A stretch of DNA of 64,000 nucleotides from Diadema setosum (taxonomy: Eukaryota; Echinodermata; Echinoidea; Diadematoida; Diadematidae). The translations under genes were made by a program, and so were the position numbers. The DNA lies in contig NC_092698.1 in assembly GCF_964275005.1 (NCBI RefSeq), forward strand, positions 33,433,162 to 33,497,161. The letters are read 5' to 3'. Each line of letters starts with the position of its first letter. Positions within the stretch are counted from its first letter, which is position 1. Below, in pieces: positions 13,080 to 25,190 of this stretch. The notes below the pieces were generated by a model. The model saw only the letters and a list, made by a program, of their open reading frames with translations, did no database searches and was not told the DNA's origin.

Positions 13080-14738
13080 GAATCACATCATATTTATCTT
13101 AGGATACCACACTTCACAGTAACATGCTGTTTAAACAATAATATTTCAATCAAGATCCTGGAATGTGTTCCTGTCCATATAGCTTATTTATAATGATAAA
13201 GGTATATTGCTGGTTTAAACAGGAGCATAGAGTCCTCTCATAGTAATTTTGTCATTGATATCTGTTTCTTTTGTTTTATATAATGCATATTTTCCCCTCG
13301 TATGTCTCTTTGAACAAACTTTTTATGCTTGTGCCCTGAAGGGTGCTGGAAGCATTGTTTTGGTAGTATGTCCATCTGTCTGCCTCAATCTCCTTGAACA
13401 CCAGTGATCACCTTGTACTTCCACAATTCTTGCTGATCCATTATTGTTCCTGTGCACGAGATGTGAGACAAAAGAATGTGAAGAAATTACAAGTCTTTGT
13501 GTTTGGCACTGAAGCGATGATGGCACTGCACAGGGGGGTGGGGTAGGGTTGAAATGGACCAAAGACACAAAAATGTTCCATCTATCGCCTTTAGTTTTTA
13601 GTAGACAGCTGGCCACTCTTTACCACAAAATGGGGATACCATCCCTCTCTTTGGGGGAGGTGGGTGCCACCTTTCCTGCTCCCTTCCTGTTCTCTTCCTA
13701 TTATACTTATCACATCCCCCATGGAGGAGAAAGCTTGTCCTCATAGTCCAGGCTCTTTCTAGCCTTCTTTTATGTCCACCCATTTGACTTTGCAATTTTT
13801 TTTTGTTGTTGTTTATTTACTGCATGATATACTTTACAAGTCGTCCTCTTTGATAGGAGAACCGGTGGCTTCTTAGACAAACAAAGATAACAAAAGGTGT
13901 GCTTTGGAGTTGGCAGTCCATCATGAACTTCCTACTAATATGCATATACAAAACCACACCTGACAACTCTTTGTACCTACGCTACTTCACCAAAGATTAT
14001 CTCTGCCCCCTACTGACTCGGTTGGTAGTACAGGAGCTTCCCTTTTGTTCTCCCACTAGTGAGGTGAGACGCAGACCACACTGTGCACCTGCCACAGAAA
14101 TATTCCCCTTGTTCTTCATTTGCATACAGCTGTTCAAGAGCCAGGCTCCCTACCAGGATTCTTCACTTTTACATCTGGGAAAGGTATTAGCAGCGGTGGC
14201 ACCGTCTCCAGCCCAACCCCCACCCCCACTCTCTGGTCCACATTCTAATGAAGGCGGTGGATGAATGGGTCAGGATAGATACATGCAGGCATTCTTTCTT
14301 TGTCACCTCTTGCATGTGTGGAGAACTCAACGAGCAGCATGCTTGCTTGTAAAACTTTATGAAGCAACCCTGGAATTGCCATCTCCTTGTTGCTAATCAT
14401 GCAGACATACCTTGCTTTCTGAGAGTAATTAAAAATACGTGGGGCTCCGTGTGTGTGTGTGTGTGTGTGGGGGGGGGTTGTTTTTTTCTCTGGCTGCTTT
14501 TTCGACAAATAAAGAAGCATAACTGCTTAGTCATGGGAGTAGAAAATACTATGGAAGTTCTGTATGCAACCAGAGATGTGACTGCAAAGCTTCAATTTTT
14601 ATGTGCATGCTAAATGCATCTCTCTTTCTCTGAGTGGGAACGTTCTATTCTACACTTATCTAATATCTGAGATGTAATATTATAGATGAGATTTATATAA
14701 GATATCCGAGTAAGATTTACAGATCTAAGATGTATATA

Positions 14739-14769
<31 letters not shown>

Positions 14770-15380
14770 CCTACATATGTATAGTCCTTCTCACCTAGTT
14801 ATGGTCTGTTGAATTCACATGTTCCTCTTGTATTGATTTCAATACAAATTGTGCTTGGAATCTATTTTACATGGAGTAGTTGTTGCTCTATTAGGCAGTA
14901 TCAAGGCAAAGATTTTGGTTGGTGGGAACACGCTTGTCCATAAGATCTAATTATATCCAATAAATTGTAATAGATATTAGAGAGAGAAAATGCATTTTGA
15001 AGGTTAATTAATAATTTAGCAAAGGCAATGGCTCCTTATGCTATTGATTGTGTCTTTCTGTCCCCAATGACCCTTTTTCTCGCTTTTTCTTTTCTTCATA
15101 CTTTGCTTCCCATTCTTCTCTCTCAAAATCTCTCCTCCAAAGTTCCAATCTGACCTGAATGGATGATAGAGCTATCATTGATGATGATGATGATGATGAT
15201 TGATAATAATAATGATCACAAGCAGCATTTAAGAAGCACATCATACAACATGATTTAAGGTGCCAAACATATGGAAGTGATTTACACTGATTACTATCAA
15301 TGTCCAGTACCTTTATTACAAATGAATATAAAATATCTACAAAACCATCACCCGATACAGACTATGGAAGAATATAATCA
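13080..15380. other. No gene seen
   Basis: Contains a (GT)n plus G-run composite at 14449-14477, a (TA)n tract at 14740-14768 and (GAT)n at 15180-15200. The frame at 13899-14264 is 121 codons but low-complexity at its end, and is not recognised. Confidence 0.45.
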
Positions 15381-15387
15381 TATGTAT

Positions 15388-15390
15388 ATA

Positions 15391-15453
<63 letters not shown>

Positions 15454-15504
15454 GTATATGTATAATATATATATATGATATTATATATATATATATATAT
15501 ACAC

Positions 15505-15588
<84 letters not shown>
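15388..15588. repeat. Large (TA)n microsatellite cluster
   Basis: About 200 bases made almost entirely of TA dinucleotides with GTATA and CACA interruptions. A smaller (TA)n follows at 15668-15686. Confidence 0.95.
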
Positions 15589-15591
<3 letters not shown>

Positions 15592-15689
15592 CAGCAATGG
15601 ACTAAACTAGAACACGGCAGGGCGATCCAAGGACGGGTAGACGGTTAAATATATTGCCAACAAAAGTATATATATATATATATATAAAG

Positions 15690-17307
15690 TATATTTTTGA
15701 ATTTATAGAATTAATATATTGAAGGTTAGTTTGGTTCTGTACGATTTTACACCGTGGTTAATTTTGTTTGAATGTTGTTGTTACACATTGTCCTTGTAGA
15801 TTTTGAAGAAGGGCAATCAGCCTCAAAGCTCAGTTAAAGGAGTTGCAAGATTTGTTGGCAACGTGTATATAACCTCGTGTTTTGTGTTCCTCTTTCCTTT
15901 TTTAGCCTCAATATAATAATTTCATCCATTCTAGCCACGAGGAACACACACAGTATGCACACGCGCGCACACACTCACACACACACACACATGTATCCAT
16001 ATACCTTAATGCTAACTCCACACTGCTTTTATGGCGTAACCCCACACTGCTTTTATGGCGATCATGAAAGGACATCTTTGACTGCATGGATGGCGAAACA
16101 ATCTGTCGAGTATCAACTTTGATGCATTAAAGATTTTAAATTAAAGAGATTATACGCAGTTTAAAGATGCGCATCTACGTGAATTCTACCTCATTCTTAA
16201 CCCATCCCTTCTCTTTCTCTTTCTCCCTGTCTGTTTCTCCTGCCATTATGTGCTGAGAGAAAAGTACATTGTATTTCCTTTTCTTTCCCTGTTATGATAT
16301 GCATGTTTCTCTGCTCTCGACACTTGCTAACTATAACATCCCACTTTTGTTTATCACACTTCTGTTGAGGTCCGCGTTCGTGTAGGTTTCATTCTGTTTA
16401 TGTTGATTTCTCTCTTTTTTTTTCAACCAGACTCGATTGTACGACGTAAATTAAAAAAACAAAAAACAAACAACTGTCATCATAATTATGGTTGCTTGCA
16501 TAGACGTAGTTTAATCACACTGTGTTCACCACTATTGTTACAAAACAATCTTCTTTTTTAAAAACATGCATATCTATGAATTTAAATCGAAACTGAACAG
16601 CTTGCCTCCCTTCAAAGAACTAATATCGAGAAGGTAGAATTATGCCCTTCTTTATTCTTTCCTACCTTATTCATGCAATATAATCACATGGTATATTGTA
16701 GAGTTCTTATACCCTACGATCCTCCCATCACTAAGAGAGAATTAAACCAAGCGAGCAAAAGCAAAAAGCGAGCAAAGATAAACAAGAAGAAGACATTTTA
16801 GAATACATTTCTGGTCATATTAGAAATGTCTTCTTTGTATTGAATGATTTCATATTGGCATAGATATCTTCCTGATTTCTCATTTAGAAATATGTTATCA
16901 GAATGCGTATACAAATATAGTGATTATGTATAAGAAAAATCTGTTTACAGATATTGATATTTTGGCATATGATCAAATAATAATCCACTAACTCTGAACA
17001 CACTTTTTAAATACGTTGTTTTTCAGAATATGCATGCATGGGAGATTTTAGTCTTCATTCGAAACATACGCAAAACATAGGTTTTCCAATAACAATTTTG
17101 TCCAAATAGATAAATATAAGTCATTCACATGCCAGTTATTTCGTTTCCGCTTTCAAATGTGCGTAAATATATTTTAGCATTACATTGATTTCGTGTTTGC
17201 ATTTGAAAGAATTTATAATTGAAGATTTGAATTGTATTGAATTGAAAATATGTTGAAGACACTACTGTATACGGTTATGAACGCCGAGTGACAAATGATG
17301 TATACTA
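15690..17307. other. No gene seen
   Basis: AT-rich spacer with a (CA)n tract at 15971-15990 and a duplicated 20-base block ('CACTGCTTTTATGGCG' twice near 16020-16060). No gene features. Confidence 0.5.
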
Positions 17308-17661
17308 CACACTAAAAAATAGGAGAGCAAATATGTACCCCTAGAGGTACAGATGCTTGTCCCTATACAAGGAACCCTAGCGGCACTTATATGTACCCCA
17401 TACAGGGGTACATATAAGTACCCCTACCTGGGGTACAGATATGTACCCTATGGAGTACTTATTTGTACGTTTAAGGGTACTCATTTGTATCATCATAGGT
17501 ACTTATATGTTCCCTTAGGTGGTACTTATATGTTCCTCTGTATGGGGTACATATAAGTACCCCTGTATGGGGTACAGATGAGTACTTCTAGGGTTCCTTG
17601 TATAGGGACAAGCATATGTACCACTAGGGGTACATATTTTTACTCCTATTTTTGGTATGTG
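17308..17661. mobile_element. GTAC-rich inverted-repeat element (MITE)
   Basis: About 354 bp. The left arm holds 'CACTAAAAAATAGGAG' and then 'TGCTTGTCCCTATACAAGG'; the right arm holds the reverse complements ('CCTTGTATAGGGACAAGCA', then 'CTCCTATTTTTGGTATG'). Between them are many small palindromes of the type GGGTACatataaGTACCC. No coding potential and no clear target duplication. The family is not identified. Confidence 0.8.
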
Positions 17662-19477
17662 ACTGCCTAAGTAAACAATATGACACACACACAAACACGC
17701 ACACAAACACATGCATGCAATCTATGAGAGTAAGTTCACAGCATACAACTGTATGTATAAGACATGCTAAGGTGTTTTTCCTTGATATACAATGTACAAA
17801 TTATATGCTTTATTTACTGGAAACTTATAACAAAGCAAAAGCATCCACGTGTTGAAATTGCACTACAAACACAGAGGGCTATACATACGAATAGGGTTGT
17901 TGCATTTAAAAATATACATGTACACGATGTAGTAGTGCATTGTACCAAATAAGTTGCCATTTTTGTGAATTTGTGAATCATTTTTGGTTGGCAAATTTAC
18001 CAAGCAAAATTCTTACCAAGCGCTACTGGGGTATAATATTTAGTGCATTTAAGATGGTCTCAGTGTCAATTCACGAAAATAAGATCTTGTGACAATTCCT
18101 GTGACCTTCTCATTCACAAAAATATTTATGTAAGCAAAGACGAACAGCTTATGCAGTACAGGTAGTTGAGACTGCTTATCTTTGGCACAATGTACAACAG
18201 TGTAGGTACCTACAGGAATACATAACAATTGCACAACAAAGAAATATGTCATAATATACACTCAAATATTGAGATTACACAGCCATGAAATCCATACATG
18301 CTCAAAATTCACATTTCCATAATTTCTCATGAATCATAAGTTGGCTTGAAGAACATCTTTCACTTGTCCACACATTGAACATCCTACACAATCATATCAA
18401 ATGAAATATCACTTGATTTAATTTGTTTGTAAATCACTTCAGTTAAAATTATAGAAACAGCTGTTCATAATCTTTAAATCAAAGGTAAAATCTTTGACAG
18501 AAAAACACTGTGGCACTTATAGGTAAATATGGAACGAAATTTGGCATCAAACGGGCAAAATGAAACAAGTATATCAGAATTGCTCTGAATTAAGAAGGGT
18601 TTTGTTTTTGAAATGGCCTTTTTAAACCTTTACCTTTGAATTTCAAGAGAAATGGAATACATGTAAAACTAGAAATATTGCTATGGTAAGTGGTATACAT
18701 CCACCATAATGCACGCTTCTCCCAATAGGTCTATGTTATGTCTTGATGTGTGACGACAGTTTCACATAAGTGGCAAAATAGTAAAATGAAAAATGTTACA
18801 AGTGTCACAAATATGTTGAGTGTTTACTTTCCTTGAACTAATTTTAATTGGATAATAGCTAAGAGAGAGTCTTATAGTCTAAGAAAGCAGGTATTTGGGG
18901 ATCGAGGAAAGTTCTTTGCTTTCATAATGCACATGAACAGATTTTATGTCCCATGTGTATATCCACTTCTTCGCAGTAATAGATACTTACTGTCAATACA
19001 CTGTTAATGTCTGTCTACCTGTGCTTATCAAAATTCCTCTTACTCTGTCACGAAGAAAACTACATTCAACTTGACGCATTATAAGACAATGTACAGTGAG
19101 TTTTGATTAAACCAAAGTGATACCCCTTGCTCTTCACACAAGAAACACATTTGTATCTCAGAAAAAAAGTAAACAGATTATGCACCATTAAGAAATGGGT
19201 AGGCCACAGATATGAATTGGATGGCGGTAGTAGACATACTGCATGTACATGTATTATTATCGCACTGTTTGTCACCATCAATTATATTTTAAAGTACAAT
19301 ATTTCTTCCTATAGAACACAATTTTATATACTGGCGCATTTAGTGAAAGAGATTTGTATCTTCATTATGTAACAGCACACTGGTCATATCATAATGTAGT
19401 ATCAAATCCATGTAGTGAGTGCTTGTTTTGCACGCTGCGTAAATACAGCTTTATATCCGACTGGAGAGAAGTCATGA
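17662..19477. other. No gene seen
   Basis: AT-rich spacer with a short (CA)n at 17683-17710. Nothing recognised. Confidence 0.5.
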
Positions 19478-19511
19478 CCCCCCCCCCCAAAAAAAAAAAA
19501 AAAAAAAAAAA
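19478..19511. repeat. Composite C11-A23 tract
   Basis: A pure C run followed at once by a pure A run. Similar composites occur at 43044-43082 and 49679-49700, and in reverse (T then G) at 21947-21966. Confidence 0.9.
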
Positions 19512-19521
19512 TGAAGATGTG

Positions 19522-19611
19522 TGAACCCGCTGAAAAGTCGTGAGTATACTGAGGCAAATGTCTATGGGAAATGTGTGTTGTAGCAAAATCAAACCGTCCT
19601 CAATGGGTTAA
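19522..19611. mobile_element. Mini-MITE of the AACCCATTGAGGAC family, copy A
   Basis: About 90 bp ending in 'CGTCCTCAATGGGTTAA', with the degraded mirror 'TGAACCCGCTGAAAAG' at the left. The inner part 'TGTAGCAAAATC' is shared with copies C and D. Confidence 0.75.
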
Positions 19612-20860
19612 CATGGTCTTCTCTATCAGTTCACCACTGAACAGTAACTTTTGGATGAGGATCACATTTCTATAAGTAAGTTTTGACCATCAGGCTAAAT
19701 CTAATGGCAATCTCCTTACAGTTCTCCCATCTGTTGAGGTAATCTCACTTTGCACAACACTGCCCACTGGCACTGGTAAAACAGTCCAGGACCAGTGAAA
19801 ATCACCGTTGGACCAGTAACTGTTCGGAATGGACCATTAAAGATGGACAAACTGGGTACCTACTGGTCAAACAGATGGGTATGGCCAGTAAAAAAAGAAA
19901 AGAAAAAAAGATGGGTTAGTGTGCAGCCATGTCATGCAAACCATTCAATTGTCTGCTCATGTCTCGTACACCGCAGGTACTACTGTATGTACATGTATAT
20001 CAATCTGTTCGAACATACTACAACACACTGCTCAAATGTAGTGAATGCTCTCAAGGAAATAAATAACTTAACAGAATATCGCTAGATCTACGCAAGGTCA
20101 ACTTAAGCAAGGTTGATTGCACTTCATATTCATTCTAAATAAGAAAATATAGATTTAGAAACGGCAGTGGCAATGACAGGAATCTTCATGAAAGTAAAGC
20201 TCATGCTCATGTATTTTTTCAGATTACTGGGAAACACGTAAGATCCTATTGTACATAGAAGCTATGTTGAAGTTTGTGTTTTGCTTTTGTGTGAGCTTGG
20301 AGATTTAACTTCAATATAAGTAAAGAGAGGGCAGGTATATGATTCAAAGTGACCAAATCCTCACCCTGTTACTCACAATGTAAAAACCTCAAGAGTGATT
20401 TAGTTTTCCACTACCATCTGAACCTTTAGAAATTCTTGACTCTCCTTTGGCTGTAAAAATATACACTGCAGTCAACCTATATTTGTATGGTCAGCACTTG
20501 GGATTAGTATCATTTTGGTGAACTGCTTCAGTTGCCAATATTCCTGTATCAAGTTAGTAGGCTCCGCCTGCAAAGAATATGTACACTACAAACACATTTT
20601 ATAACAGATTTTTCAATTGATACTGCATCTGGTGCATGTGTACCTCAAACGGGGAAGGCAACCTTTACTATGATTTGCAATGAATTCAAGTAACATGAAA
20701 AGATTTCCTTGCTCATAACTATGATGGAAATCACACTTTAAACTCAGTGTTAAGAGGCCAGAGACATACAATCATTGTAAGCAGCAAAACAAGAATTGTA
20801 TTTAAGGATATTCTTTTAAATTCAAGTTAACATACTTGAGACATTAAAGCTCCAAATGAG
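19612..20860. other. No gene seen
   Basis: AT-rich spacer. At 19760-19890 there are iterated 'ACCAGT/ACTGGT' words forming small palindromes, probably a short decayed repeat. Confidence 0.4.
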
Positions 20861-21175
20861 AATTTGTTGCCTAAATTCAGCGGAGGTAAAAGGTTTCTGT
20901 CCTATCAATGGGCCAGAAGAAGTAAAACCACCATGAATTTATTGGGATATAACGTTAATCAACTTTCCTATCTTAAAGAACGAATTGCTGGAAATATTCA
21001 AAGCAATTTCCAGAATCGACCTGAATCTACTGGGATATTTAAGTTGATCAATCTCTGTACCTGGAATGGTAATTACTTGTAATATATCCTAATCTTGTGA
21101 GACAGGGTTGGATGAAATATTGGTGCGCTCTTCGTGTTGGGATATTCCAGCCCAAATGTGCACTACACAGCCAAA

Positions 21176-21678
21176 GTTGAAGCAACCCCTGCAGAAATGT
21201 TGGTGCAGGTGCAGACGCGAGAACTGTTCCTTCCACCTCCATGAGAAGGCCATCTGGTGCAAAAGGAATCCCACATATTACTAATAGGGACTTTCTGATT
21301 GTGTGGACATGGCCATCTTTCTTGTACAAGAGTGGTTCCAGATTGCTACAGTTCGTTTGTCACATCTGGGATGATATTGCCCATTTTGATTTCCAGTGCA
21401 CGTCGTTCACTACGTACTGCTACGACGTCATGGCTCCCTTCCCTCCAACAGGCTGGCGAGTGGTTGCACTAAGTGATGACATCACTCGTGTTCTGAATAT
21501 AGGTGGCCATGAGATCCTTGGCAGACGCGTTTGCAATTCAGGCGTTGGGATGTACTGGAGAACATGGAGTATGCACAGTTCCTTAAAACGACGTCATTAC
21601 TTCGACGTCGACATTCAGGAGGGGAAATCGAAAAGTCCCTATCGTTGGATGTGGTCCCGCAGGTTTCTGGGCAAATAG
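21176..21678 (+). CDS. Unrecognised long open frame
   Basis: About 168 codons without a stop, or 145 from the first ATG at 21241, in sequence of higher GC than the surroundings. It reads 'NVGAGADARTVPSTSMRRPS', 'DFLIVWTWPSFLYKSGSRLL', 'MAPFPPTGWRVVALSDDITR' and 'NIGGHEILGRRVCNSGVGMY', ending TAG. The opposite strand also has long frames ('KSLLVICGIPFAPDGLLMEV', 'ISPPECRRRSNDVV'), the latter just after a possible acceptor 'CTATTTGCCCAG'. The coding strand, if any, is therefore undecided. It may be a decayed transposon gene or an exon. No domain is recognised. Confidence 0.25.
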
Positions 21679-21946
21679 TGAGGAATGAATTCACAACAAA
21701 TTTGTTAATAACAACAAACAAACTTTTATTCACATTTTATTAACTGCAATCAAAAGTGCAACATTCAAAAACATTAAATTATCAGTTAGTTTCAAACCCT
21801 GGTTTACATTGAAAATGTTACTATATGTATTATCTATGCTCAAAGTAACCATCACCTTTTATATTATTTGAGGTTGATGTGAAAAAAGAAGAAGCAGCAT
21901 AATTGCAAAACTTATCACATTTGCTTCAATAATAACTATCAACCCC

Positions 21947-21966
21947 TTTTTTTTGGGGGGGGGGGG
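21947..21966. repeat. Composite T8-G12 tract
   Basis: A pure T run then a pure G run, the reverse complement of the C-then-A composites elsewhere in the window. Confidence 0.9.
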
Positions 21967-22095
21967 CGCAAATAGTTAACTTACAACTCTATAAACATTT
22001 ACTTTCCACAAAGCATTTGGAATGTACAAAGGCTCTTCTTATTTTGTGACAAAATATCCAATCAAATATAGACTCATTCCCTTTCAAATCATATT

Positions 22096-22869
22096 TCACT
22101 TTACACAAACCTGTGGTATTACAGCCAGGGTCTTCCAAGATGGGGGCCCTTTTGATGAGAGTCCTTGCAGCTTCAGAGTATTGTAAGGGTGAAGAGAACC
22201 CAAGTGTGAATCTATGGACAGAGAAAAAGAAACAGGAAAAAAAGGGGACAGTTTACCTCATTTGAGATAAAGGAATTGGTCACTTTATCTGATTGATTAT
22301 TCATAGGAATTACAATCATGTCATATACGTCCTACATATAATCTAATAGGAAAATCATAATTTACAATACTTGCAAAGTCATTCTTTCTGCAAAGGTATT
22401 ATAAGAATTTATAGTAATTCACAGCCTATCATGGACCACACATACATGTATCTTGCCACTTGTTAACTGATGCTACATCCAGCAGTCATGGGGCCATCAT
22501 GCCACTGCCACACAATCAGTAGTGCTGATAAGTATAGGCCCTACCCAAAAATGGACATGCATCTTCTGGTGTTACAAGTCACAATTTATCAAATGATAGT
22601 AAGACCCAGGGCTGAACTCATGTAACTACGTGTACATCATGTAGTATTGTGCTCTGCATGGTTCTTTCTCGTTTTAACTACAGTACTTATGTGTCATTAA
22701 AAGACTTACCATTACCAAGTATGCTTGATAACGTCCTTGAAGAATTCTTGAATAATCTTTGCTCTCCACTGACTTCCAGATGGTTAGAACAGATGTATTC
22801 CTCACCTCTGTCACATCCATTCACATGTGACATGAAGTTATCCACAGCTTGGTAGTGGAACAGCTGCAT
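22096..22869 (-). CDS. Candidate two-exon reading frame, unrecognised
   Basis: On the - strand, an ATG at 22869 opens 'MQLFHYQAVDNFMSHVNGCD' and runs to a consensus donor G|GTAAGT at 22710. The next exon starts at 22211 after 'CTGTCCATAG', keeps the frame ('SHLGSLHPYNTLKLQGLSSK', 'GPPSWKTLAVIPQVCVK') and stops at 22096. Total 91 residues. A TAA lies directly before the ATG, and an acceptor-like 'GTTGTTATTTAG' lies 12 bases further upstream. No family is recognised. It could be a short gene, a piece of one, or a non-coding transcript. Confidence 0.25.
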
Positions 22870-23152
22870 TTAGCTGCTTGTCTAAATAACAACAACAACA
22901 ACAAAAAGAAATGTGTAACTGGTAGCGTTATAATGTGAGGTTTAGGTCTTACATCAGTTTCTTGTAAGTGTTTATTGCCTTGTAAATTCAGAAAGGGAAA
23001 ATGTTCGCGTCACAACTGCTTCCAATAAGAATAAAAGTTTGCGAAGGTAGGAATGCACTGATGAATATTGCAAGTGACATCAACAATAGGTTCATACATT
23101 TTACTGGAACTACCCTGTCATGATCCTGAATGCCACAGTCCGCAGCCCCATT

Positions 23153-23183
23153 ACGCTATGCGTATGGGGCTGCCGGTCGCAGT
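23153..23183. other. GC-rich hairpin
   Basis: A nearly perfect stem: CAGCCCCAT and ATGGGGCTG enclose ACGC-tat-GCGT, with one unpaired T. It sits in a GC-rich island within AT-rich DNA. Confidence 0.7.
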
Positions 23184-23872
23184 TAGCACAACCCTAACCC
23201 AACAAGACGCCAGGCAAGGCATGGCGTTGTGTAGACTACAGCGACAGGACTGTACTCTACCTCACCGATACATTTACTAGTATTATAGCAGTCCAGCCAA
23301 GTCTAGCTGTGTGCAGCTGCTACATAGGATTAGACATGTTTCAAGAAAGATCAAGGATTGATGCTGTGAATTGAGATCAACATAATTAATACTATAGGTT
23401 AGTCATGTTTGTTAGTTGTCTTTGTTCTGACATCAGATTCTATACTAATCTAACAAAACAAAACAAAAAACTGTTAGATGTCAACTGGCATAATTTTCAA
23501 GCTGTGGTAGTGGTACCATTATCATGTAGTACCGGTAACTCACTAACCTAACTTAGTAACTGCTTTAAATTTGTGACATGCACAATTGTCTCGATAATGG
23601 TGTACTGTCACATAGACACGGACACTATACAATACAGTACAGTGCAGTGCACTCCCTCTGACATGACCTGTATAGTTTACTAGTTTGGCTGTAGTAGTGT
23701 TATTGTTGGGACTTAGTATAAACAACATTTCGACAAACAGGCCTTAGAACTGTTAGTGGTCTGCACACTATATACTAAGAACATTCTAGCTAACAATGTT
23801 TTTAGATCCTCAGACAGACTCTAAGTCAGTTGTGATCCGTCAAGGCGTCATGATCACCATACACTCACTCAC

Positions 23873-23926
23873 CGTGACATTACGAGAAGTGGTCAACACG
23901 TCTGGTCTAGTGCCGAAGTTGTGCAT
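23873..23926 (-). CDS. Possible first coding exon, unrecognised
   Basis: On the - strand, ATG at 23926 reads 'MHNFGTRPDVLTTSRNVT' and meets a strong donor ACG|GTGAGT in phase 0. The sequence upstream (to about 24185) is CpG-dense and promoter-like, with another ATG at 24181 ('MSGAAATTYVSPS'). Direct splicing to the exons at 22881 or 22211 reaches a stop quickly, so these pieces do not form one simple coding gene. Confidence 0.2.
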
Positions 23927-24099
23927 CAGTTAATGGCCTTCTGTCGACTGCGTGCTTGAATTGAAGATCCTTACAGTTGCACGTTTTTTACCAGCTGAAG
24001 CGCGATAATAAATGTTTAATCTTGCTAGTCAGCTTGATACACTTGATGATCGACACATTTTGGATCAATACAAAAGTTGCTCGGTTACATTCGGTTACG

Positions 24100-24190
24100 T
24101 GTAAGCTGTATGCAGCGCGATCATCCTGCGTGAAAATCTACCGCTCGGCGACACGTACGTCGTCGCCGCCGCTCCAGACATTTGAATGAG
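24100..24190. promoter_or_regulatory. CpG-dense patch, possible promoter
   Basis: Contains a dense CpG cluster ('CGACACGTACGTCGTCGCCG') in AT-rich DNA, with a divergent set of short frames and a - strand exon candidate downstream. No TATA box is assigned. Confidence 0.3.
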
Positions 24191-24624
24191 TGGCCAATTT
24201 GGCTAGTTGTACAGATGAGGGAAAAAAAAGAATAACTAAAATAATCATACGTAAATTTTTAAGTGAATAAATCATTATAAATATTTTGTAAACATTTTTA
24301 TTAATTTTTTATGTGATTTCGTCCATTAATTGGGTATATCATTCAGAAAATTACACTGGTGTTTGATAATCGCAGGAATTGATTTCTTTCTTTTCGCTTA
24401 TTGGTCAACCAGTTTGGCGGTAGGTATTCTCGTTATCAGAACGTGAATTTAATAATCGTAAAGCCTCCGAAAAACAGTTCCAAGATTACAGGTGTATTGA
24501 CACTTTGTCTTAAAACACGTACTTGCAAGTTTTATGTATACCAAGATATGTAAAATGTGTTCTTTGAAATAACCTTTGTATCCACTACCAAGTCTTCCAA
24601 GATGTAATGTAACATGTACATGCA

Positions 24625-24812
24625 TAATTGGTCTTTGTTACAAGACTATTCAGGGTAACGACAAGTAGGAAGACCTACGCTCAAGGATACCTACCCGTTC
24701 CCGCACCAACGAGTACTCCTAGACGAACTTACTTGCTCACAAGCCCGATACTGGCACACAGGCAGAAACGCCTACCCCAAATGTACCGCTAGTTTTTAGT
24801 GTGTAACTACCT
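24625..24812. repeat. Possible decayed relative of the 17.3-kb element
   Basis: Ends 'GTACCGCTAGTTTTTAGTGTG' followed by 'TAACTACCTAAAC', resembling the right end and flank of the 17.3-kb element ('TTTTTGGTATGTGACTGCCTAA'). The left end is not found. Confidence 0.35.
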
Positions 24813-24975
24813 AAACAATCAATGCACAAAACCAGAATAATGATTAAAAATGGAAGATGAAAAGAAACGACATGGAAAAATATATGAAGGATTGCGACGT
24901 AATAAACATGGGAATCTATCATGTCATTATACGAAGAGAGAAAGAAAATACTCTGACTTTTGTTGAAATCACCTG

Positions 24976-25190
24976 GGGTCTGTTTCGTAAAGAGTTGTGA
25001 TTGATCTTACGCTCGATTTATTGAGCGTATCTCGGTTAATCGAGTGAGGTTCAATACATGTATTGAGCGTAAGTCCTGTTTTATAAAGACACTTGCGCTT
25101 AATTTCAAGAAAAATCAAGCATAATTTTTAGTAGATAAAGCGTTACTTGCGATCAATCGCAACTTACCTCAATCTTTATGAAACAGGCCC
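24976..25190. mobile_element. MITE with GGGYCTGTTTCRTAAAGA ends
   Basis: 215 bp with inverted ends GGGTCTGTTTCGTAAAGA and (in reverse) GGGCCTGTTTCATAAAGA. Inner copies of 'TTGCGATTGATC' and 'TTGTGATTGATC' mirror each other. No coding potential; no target duplication found. Confidence 0.8.

Noticed and set aside
15393-15605. 70-codon Tyr/Ile frame
   Set aside because: Pure translation of the (TA)n microsatellite.
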